Shown piece by piece: positions 57,587 to 64,000 of a DNA stretch of 64,000 nt. The notes under the pieces are model-generated. The model had not been told where the DNA came from. It saw nothing but the letters and a program-made list of their open reading frames with translations, and did not search any database. Within the stretch, counting starts at the first letter, position 1, and each line of letters begins with the position of its first letter. A program made the position numbers and the translations under genes. The stretch comes from Scedosporium boydii (taxonomy: Eukaryota > Ascomycota > Sordariomycetes > Microascales > Microascaceae), in assembly GCA_002221725.1 (NCBI GenBank), contig NJFT01000016.1:62001-126000 (forward strand), read 5' to 3'.

Positions 57587-58712
57587 TGCATGAAAATAGA
57601 TTGATTGATGCTTTGATAGATATACAACGAATATACCAAAGAGAGGTCTCGCTTACAGTTTGCGATATTGGCGAAACCCGGTTTTGGAAATAAAAACGAA
57701 GTTACGTGCCTTTTTATTTGTTTCCTCTTTTTGCTGCTCTATGCAGACGACATCAATATCTGACTCACTCCGAAAAGACACCACCAAAAACTAGGAAATC
57801 AAATCAAGAACACTAGATCGGTTCTCGCACCTTCGAGGCGGGGGCGGGGAAGTCTCTCTCTTCAACGGAATCCAGGAAATCCCAAAGGAGCACAGCGCGG
57901 GGTTTCGCGGGGCTCGCGGGGGTCCCCGGGTCGCCGGGTGCATCCTTCCCTGGCACCAACATCGCCCAGCATCGCCCAGCGCCAGGGTTAATCCGCGGAG
58001 CTTGATATCGCACTTGGCTGAAAAGAGTAAACAGGACGCACACCGGGGCGGGATTTCGTCGTCACCATTAGCGTCTGAACTCGGTCAGGTCTGCAAACGG
58101 CCGCTGACCTGCAGCCGGCTGTGCTGGTCCTGCAGAGAGGACAGGGATCTACGTGCGACGTGGATTCACCAGTGATCTCGACATGTTCGAGCAGGGTTTG
58201 GATCACTTCTGCCCAAAGCTTTTGCCGAGAAGATGCCTTGAATTTCCTAACTCCGAAGCCTGATGCCGTCGGAGCTCTTGGACTTGGACCCGGCACTGTT
58301 TCTGGTCAATGTCGGCATGTGAGATGCTGGATTTGATTTCTCTTCCTTTTATCGCTTATCATTCCTCTCTCATCTCTCTCATCCCAGAGGGAAGTAACAC
58401 GGAATCTCAACCCTGTTCCTTTCTTCATGGATCCAAGAAGGGTTCATTACTCTCCTAAAGTTCCCTGTTAAAATATGGAAAAATCCAAACCGAAATTGTC
58501 ACTTTTGAGGCACGTCAAACCCCTCCAATATTTACGACGGCCACTTACCGACTCTGACATACGTCGCGGGCCATACCGTATCACGCCTCAGCTGAATCCT
58601 CTCATATTCGTTTGTAATCAGGGTTTAAATGATATGGGGGTATTGAATAATTGTATCATTCTATTTAAAGAGAACGACTCGTATTTCTATGAATAGTGTA
58701 TCAACTTCAGTC
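57587..58712. other. Intergenic
   Basis: Dehydrogenase leader on the left, GGCT-like gene 3' flank on the right, and a G+C-rich patch at 57895-57990 with a direct CATCGCCCAG duplicate. No coding frame is supported. Confidence 0.5.
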
Positions 58713-59733
58713 TCAAATCCGCCGCCAACTTCCCAATGGCGCCCAATCCCCCTTGCCGATAAACCGGAACGTTAATCCTCTAACGGTCCCCTCAGCCATC
58801 TCAATCTCACAGCGGACAACCTCATAGTTGTCCGTCTCATAATACCGGAGTGCGTCCTCCTGGTCTTGACTCTCAACCCGAAAGGCTCGGCCCTGAGCGA
58901 GGTCCCCAGTCCCCTGCACCGAGTCCTTCACGACCAGGTACTTCCCAGCCCACGCCCCCAAAGTCCCACGGATCTTAGCAGAGACATAAGAAGGCTCATT
59001 CCCGAGACTGAGGAGGCCGCGAAGACGCACTGGGTCTCCAAGGGTGCCGTAAAAGAAGTACCACACCGGGTATTGGTCTTGCTTCGGGACGAGCTTCGGA
59101 TCGTTCTCCGAATCGGGGCGGTGTTGCGGCATTGTAGCATCGACGTTCAGCGTCGGGGAGGCGGAGAAGGGATCTAGGTCCTTCCTTGCCTTTGAATAAC
59201 GAATGAGAGTAGGTTGAAATAGGGGGTTAACTTTCGCGAGATGGTGGATAATCTTATCCCGTGTTCTAGCATCGACTATGCAGAATTGGGAGACTTCGCC
59301 GTCTTCATCCGTTGCAGTGTGCAAAGCAAGCGTATCGGAGATTTCACCCATAGCCTTTACTGCATCTACATCCGGCCAGCGGGCCTTCGAGTTTCAGCAG
59401 GAATGTTGCAGGGTTCTTGGCTTCCTTCGTAGGTTGTGGCTGTTGCGGACGGTGAGATCGCCGGATCTGGAGCCAGCAGAAGTGCTCGTACGCCTCGCGG
59501 CCGTAGCCCTGGTCTTCCATCTCTGTGCAGACGAGCGTCCAGTGCTCGTCTGAGATGGTAGGCTGCTGGAAATCGGATCGCTTGTTGTTGATTTGGCGAA
59601 CTGCCTCTGCGTAGTCGTAGTTGAAAAGTGCTTGCCATCTCTCGATGGTTTGGGGGTCAGGGTGGTCCGATGCATCATCGGGTTGTTGAACAGCCATCTG
59701 GGCCATGGATTCTAGCTCGGCCAAGAGATCCAT
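58713..59733 (-). pseudogene. Gamma-glutamylcyclotransferase-like (AIG2/GGCT) gene with apparent frameshift
   Basis: Two overlapping frames together give one expected protein. Frame A (59733-59344, 129 aa) starts MDLLAELESMAQ and holds a charged helical domain (YDYAEAVRQINNKRSDFQQP, ISDEHWTLVCTEMEDQGYG, FLLKLEGPLAG). Frame B continues in the other phase with PDVDAVKAMGEISDTL and contains the GGCT core: YPVWYFFYGTLGDPVRLRG, GKYLVVKDSVQGTG, and DALRYYETDNYEVVRCEI, ending at 58713. The switch lies at about 59372, where a single extra G in GGCCGGATG breaks the phase. No intron of workable size (only GTAGATGCAG, 10 nt) can repair it. Explanations are a sequencing error, a real inactivating mutation, programmed frameshifting, or two overlapping genes with an ATGGGTGA stop-start overlap. 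GGCT-fold enzymes cleave gamma-glutamyl peptides; activity here is unknown. Confidence 0.65.
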
Positions 59734-61634
59734 TGTGGCAGAAGTTTGCTTGTCTTGAGTATGTCCTAGAGTTACGTCTGTGGTCTTCTCGAATCTCAAT
59801 GTTACTGTCGTATATGAACGAGTTTGGGTTTGTCTGGTATCAAAGTTTTGATGAACAATCGCCTCGAAGTTTCACCTCGAAGGGGGAAAGAATGAAGAGG
59901 AAGGAAATGGTCAGGGCAGGCAAGGAAGGTGAGGATTGATCAAATGCGTTGACAAAGCGACGGGTTGTCAACTCCATCACAAGGCAGACATGTGAACCAC
60001 TTTTCTTCGTCTAAGCCTCCTGCGTCTGAAATCTAGTTGTCTTTTTTTCCTCTTAGCCGATCCTTCTTGAAATATTGTTCCTACATTTAGAATTGCTTTC
60101 TCGTGGCAGATGAGAAAGGAGGACCAAAATGGAATTTTAATGGTAACTTCGTTAAGTTGACTGTCGAGGCCATCACCTGGCGCCGAGATGCTATGTTATG
60201 ATGTAGTTGAGGTAGGACGAGACGACACTCCCGCCTCAAGCCTATTACGAAAACCGCGAGTTCCGTACAATACATGACCTCCGATCAGTCTCTCAGGTCA
60301 ACGCGGAAGAGTTCGTACAAGGCGGATGCTCCTAACCCTTGAACCATGTGTATCGGCTTCAAAAACGCCCTCGGTTTGGTCTGGAAACAGCCCTCTCTTC
60401 TGCCAGTAGCAACATTGAATGGGCACTTCTTCTTTCTCGATCTTCCTGCCATAGCTTTCCCGTCACTTTTGTATTTCGAGGTTGGCTCTCCTCAACCCAT
60501 GCTGTCTCGTCCGGAACCAGCAAATATTCAGAGACAGGCGCTTCTTTCTTTCCATGCCCCAAGCCCAGGTATATTCGATATGAAGAAAAGACATCTAAAC
60601 ACGTTGGAAAGGTTGAAAACCCCACAAGTGCCCCACAGTCATTTGTATTCACCCTTAGTTTTTCTTTCTTTTCCCGTTCCCACTCCCCGCCATGCGACCC
60701 ATGCTATCGAATGCTATTAGATTCCCGCCTCCCAGAAACAAACTCAAACATCAAGATAGGAAAAGCTCAAGAATTTGCGGGTAAAGAAGAAAGCCAACTG
60801 AAGAATAAGATATCCGCAATAGTATACATGGTTTAAAACACAGAGTATAAACGAACAGGAGCTTTTCTTTTTGAGAACCGGAAACAAGGCGGGTGGAAAA
60901 CAAACCGGGCTTCGACAAGGCAGATAGATAGACATTACTGCGTCTAACAGAAAGTAGAAAAGCAAGAGCCGAAAAAATCATATCAAACATAGTCTACAAG
61001 TACAAAGGGTTGAGGGTGATGCCCAGGGTCCCTTATTCAAAAGTGATTTCGGGTAAGTTCGGGAGGTGATGCTGTGTGGGGAGACGTGGGAAAGCTGTCA
61101 ATGCTGTCGTAGGATCCTATCGCACCGGCCTGGCAGGAGATTCATTGGTAGGTAGTTTATCGCAGTTTTGTCTCGTTTGTATGCGACTCAAGAGTCTTAT
61201 TGTCTCGAAATCCCTGAAGTCCCGGGGCGTGAATTCGCGTGGCGCCTGGCCTCGTCCAAAATTTCCCAACGAGACCGTGGTTAAGCACGGTGTGAAGAGA
61301 CTCTCATCGGCCCATCTCATGGCGCTGGGCTCGGTCGTAGTTCCCGCAGTACCTAGCAAACAGCTACCAGTGTCGCCGCGTGTCCGTGGTACTCATTCGG
61401 GCAATCGACGTGGGTGAGAATCTCAAGCAATCGCTGCATAGAGAGTAGCTGAAACCTCGGCCCCTACCGACCTTTAACCCGTTCCGATGGATCGTGCCTG
61501 TTTCTTGGACGGGCAAACCGGATCGTATAAAGGCGGATTCTGGAGAAACGGTCAGGCTGCTTCCTGCTCTCAACGAAGAGGGATGGATTCCTTTCTTCTC
61601 GCACATCGGAATGGCATCTGTTCATCGCGGTCTT
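59734..61634. other. Intergenic
   Basis: GGCT-like gene leader on the left and sequence downstream of the Zn2Cys6 exon on the right. Frames of 80-165 codons at 60339 and 61076 lack family resemblance. Further 3' exons of the Zn2Cys6 gene are possible here but not visible. Confidence 0.45.
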
Positions 61635-62603
61635 TTATTGCGTAGGAACGCCGCCCCCGAGATGAACCCCGCTATTTCCCATATGACCATGCCCATGAGG
61701 ATGCGAGTACGAGTGCGATTGTGCAGCTGAATGCTGATGGGAATGCCCGTGACCCAAAGATCCCATATCATGTCCCAAAGAAGCATGGCCGAGCTGCTGA
61801 AGTGAGGGGTCGATACCCGAGCTATAATCTGCCACCTCGCTCTTCATCTGCGGTGGCGGAGTGGGATGCGTGTGCGTCAAGGAAGGGTCGATGCCGGCCT
61901 GCGGGAGGGGAAGGTTTGGCGTCTGGGAATACGAGTTATGCATCCCCGAGTTAGCGTTTTGTGGAGCGTAGGCAGTCGGGGCGGGAACGGCTGGAGGGGC
62001 TTGAGGATCGAGCTTAATGTGAGGTTCGAGTTTGAGGTGTGGTTCGAACTTTATGCCGCCGCTCAGAGAGGAAGAGGACGGCGGTGGGTTTATGGTTGGG
62101 GCGCTTGCCGGAGGGGGTGCGGATGGGTGCGTTAAGTGGTTGCTCATGTTCAACCCGGGCTGGGACTGAGGTACGGAATGCTGAGAGGGCGGTTGTTGGA
62201 GGAGGGGTTGCTGGGGTGGCGGAAGAGATTGATCGGCATGCTGATGTTGCTGTGGTGGTTGCGGTTGGTGATGTTGAGGCTGGTGTAGTTGCGCTGAGGA
62301 CAGAGATTGGGGTTGTTGCATCTGCTGCGCTTGGTGGGACTGCGGAAGTGGTTGTTGGAGTTGGTTCTGCGAACTAGTCGTTGTTTGCAGCGGCTGTTGG
62401 GGTTGCTGCGCGACCTGTAGCTGTTGTTGCTGTTGTGTCTGCTGCCCAGGCGGATGTTGGGACTGCTGAGACTGCTGTTGCGGCTGGTTTTGCTGCTGTT
62501 GCCGTTGTGGATGACCATGCTGCTGTTTGAAGATGGGATCATAACCCAGGCACTCGCGTTTTGACTTTCGGCAGTTGTTGCAGGTCGGATGTGTCTCATC
62601 GCA
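61635..62603 (-). CDS. Gln/His-rich Zn2Cys6 transcription factor, partial (second half of the finger onward)
   Basis: The exon begins right after a strong acceptor (branch CTCTAAC, then TTTTCAG) with CDETHPTCNNCRKSKRECLG, the second half of a fungal binuclear zinc finger, followed by YDPIFKQQ. The first half (C-x2-C-x6-C) must come from an upstream exon that I could not find within about 700 bases. About 120 residues of Gln-rich sequence follow (QQQQNQPQQQ and similar), then a Pro/Ser region with FEPHLKLEPHIKLDPQAPP, and a His/Gly tail (HGHSHQHSAAQSHSYSHPHG) ending GGGVPTQ. No fungal-specific TF middle homology domain is seen, and a stop follows at 61635. The visible part is 322 residues. The Gln tract may act in activation or phase separation (inference). 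Confidence 0.7.
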   Translation of the reverse strand, partial: CDETHPTCNNCRKSKRECLGYDPIFKQQHGHPQRQQQQNQPQQQSQQSQHPPGQQTQQQQQLQVAQQPQQPLQTTTSSQNQLQQPLPQSHQAQQMQQPQSLSSAQLHQPQHHQPQPPQQHQHADQSLPPPQQPLLQQPPSQHSVPQSQPGLNMSNHLTHPSAPPPASAPTINPPPSSSSLSGGIKFEPHLKLEPHIKLDPQAPPAVPAPTAYAPQNANSGMHNSYSQTPNLPLPQAGIDPSLTHTHPTPPPQMKSEVADYSSGIDPSLQQLGHASLGHDMGSLGHGHSHQHSAAQSHSYSHPHGHGHMGNSGVHLGGGVPTQ

Positions 62604-64000
62604 CTGAAAACATTGATATTCGTTAGAGGACATCCGAGTCTAGGGGATGTAATGCATTGAAGAAAATCATGGGCTAATTCGTGGGTTACACAGCGTCATG
62701 CCCCGGATGTGCAGAGAATCAAGACGAGAGATATCCCGGAGGAAGAGAGACGAATGAGAAGGCTCATTTCAAAAGGAGCCCGAAGGGTATTGGACACTAG
62801 CCCATACAAGGAGATCAGGTCAAAGAAACCTCGTTGGGTCTCTTTTCGAATGATCACTTTACCAAGACAAAGAAGAAAAGAGCAGGGCCTCTGGCGCGGA
62901 AAGCGCACGGAGAGTAAGAGTGTAAATGCGCCAGGTCTGGAAGTTCCAAGGTGGCAAGGTTCCCCAGCAGAATAAGGTCAGGACTAAACTCTGTTAAGCA
63001 AGATTGGCGCTTCAGCTGAGGCCCGTGTGGGCGGCTGTGGCGTCGATGGCTTCTTGTCGTCATCCTGCAGGCAGGAGGCCTAAACCCACTAAATCCGGCC
63101 GAAAAGGGAAATAAGAAATAAGAGTTGAACTCGGACCCATGGCCCAGTAGCCGGTCCTGAAGTTAGCATCACTTGGCACGACAGCCAGGGGTTTGGTAGC
63201 TCCGATAAAGATCTCGGAGTTGTCGAAAAGCTCTTCATCGTCCATGGTCCAAGAAGACAGGCGAAAAGGAAACAAAAATAAGGTCCGTGGCCTCGCGTAA
63301 GCGACGACAAGCGAGGAAAATCGCGACCTGATGCAGCAGGTATGACGAAGACCCGCTTGCTAGCTCGGTCGATCGTGGAGCCCCAATCTCCCATGTAATG
63401 AAGGGCCTGCCGCTTCAATTGGAGAAGTCCAGTTCGCAAGGCTCATATCGTGCAAGTCGTCGAATTGTAGCTCCCAATTGTCGGATGCAAAGGCCAATTG
63501 TCCCGTGTAAGGGTGCAAATGGCTATTCCGGGAGGTAGGGAATAATAGCCGGAAGATGGGAGAACGCGTCACAATCCAGACCACCCCGAAAGAAAGTATA
63601 TACACAACCACCCCCTTTTTTCTTTTCGCACGGCAGGGATAAGCTGGGCAACTTTGGAAAGGCAGACACTATCTGCCCCGTCGGTTGAAGTCGAAAAGAT
63701 ATTTTTAGGAAAAGAAAACGCCTCTATGTGTGGGAAAAGACGGTCCGCGAGAAGGCAGGGACGAATAGAAGATGAAGGCGCGGGAAATGGGAAAAGGCAG
63801 TTAGAAAAGAAATTCGACAGCCACAAACCTTTATTCTTCGTTTGCGACACGTCATGCAGCCAGTTTTCGTCCTCCGTTTAATCTCCTATTGCGGGTAAAA
63901 TAACCCAGATTAGCAAGGGACGTCGTTTCAACACGGAGAAGCGTCTCGTCAAGGGAGTTGGTGGGAGCGGCTTCGATGATAGGTACAGGGCCGCACTTGG
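62604..64000. other. Upstream region of the Zn2Cys6 gene and window edge
   Basis: Expected to contain the 5' exon(s) of the Zn2Cys6 gene. A minus-strand frame opening MDDEELFDNSEIFIG (near 63243) and a stretch DDKKPSTPQPPTRASAEAP (near 63060-63005) look protein-like but were not joined convincingly. At 63880-64000 both strands are open, e.g. minus CGPVPIIEAAPTNSLDETLL and plus ISKGRRFNTEKRLVKG, so a gene may cross the right edge. Confidence 0.3.

Noticed and set aside
59355..59370. Tiny GTAGATGCAG segment as an intron restoring the GGCT-like frame
   Set aside because: Removal would restore phase, but 10 nt is far below any workable spliceosomal intron.

Overview
The window is nuclear DNA of a filamentous ascomycete (Pezizomycotina, most likely Sordariomycetes). 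The evidence is short GT-AG introns with CTAAC/CTGAC-type branch sites, long pyrimidine-rich leaders, about 50% G+C with G/C-rich third codon positions, and fungal families such as NST1, DIM-5, a Rho2 GTPase, a UPF0643 protein and ChAPs/exomer. I see no operons, CRISPR arrays, phage or insertion sequences, no convincing tRNA or rRNA, and no intact transposon.

Layout. 0-4 kb: a SET-domain protein with both a signal peptide and a C-terminal KDEL (-), then an INO4-like bHLH gene (-). 5.9-9.5 kb: an unrecognised 917-aa protein (+) followed 63 bp later by mitochondrial ribosomal protein mL40 (+). 10.9-12 kb: Rho2 GTPase (-) in five exons, one of them only 6 nt. 12-18 kb: gene-poor. 18-23 kb: NST1 (+), whose frame stays open for about 230 codons past its stop. 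24-25 kb: a Cys-rich single-pass membrane protein (-). 25-31.5 kb: gene-poor. 31.5-34 kb: BAHD acyltransferase (+) with spliced upstream exons. 35-37 kb: an I78-family protease inhibitor and Tma20/MCT-1 (+). 37.5-42.2 kb: a large protein with an extreme cysteine cluster and a nucleotidyltransferase-like protein (both -). 43.3-48.3 kb: DIM-5 H3K9 methyltransferase and a ChAPs exomer subunit (+). 49-63 kb, all on -: S-adenosylhomocysteinase, eIF3h, a UPF0643 protein, a D-2-hydroxyacid dehydrogenase, a gamma-glutamylcyclotransferase-like gene with an apparent frameshift, and part of a Gln-rich Zn2Cys6 factor.

Most genes are conserved housekeeping genes that do not form one pathway. One loose link is methyl metabolism: DIM-5, and presumably the KDEL SET protein, would use S-adenosylmethionine, while S-adenosylhomocysteinase removes the inhibitory product.

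The most unusual signals are: (1) the 9-mer TACGAAGTA/TACTTCGTA, found 13 times, always outside coding sequence, against about 0.5 expected; (2) the SET protein apparently addressed to the ER lumen; (3) the 6-nt microexon carrying the switch I tyrosine of Rho2; (4) the methionine-free open frame after the NST1 stop; (5) the frameshift or stop-start overlap in the GGCT-like gene. Exon boundaries were worked out by hand from splice sites, phase and family resemblance. No database or alignment was run.
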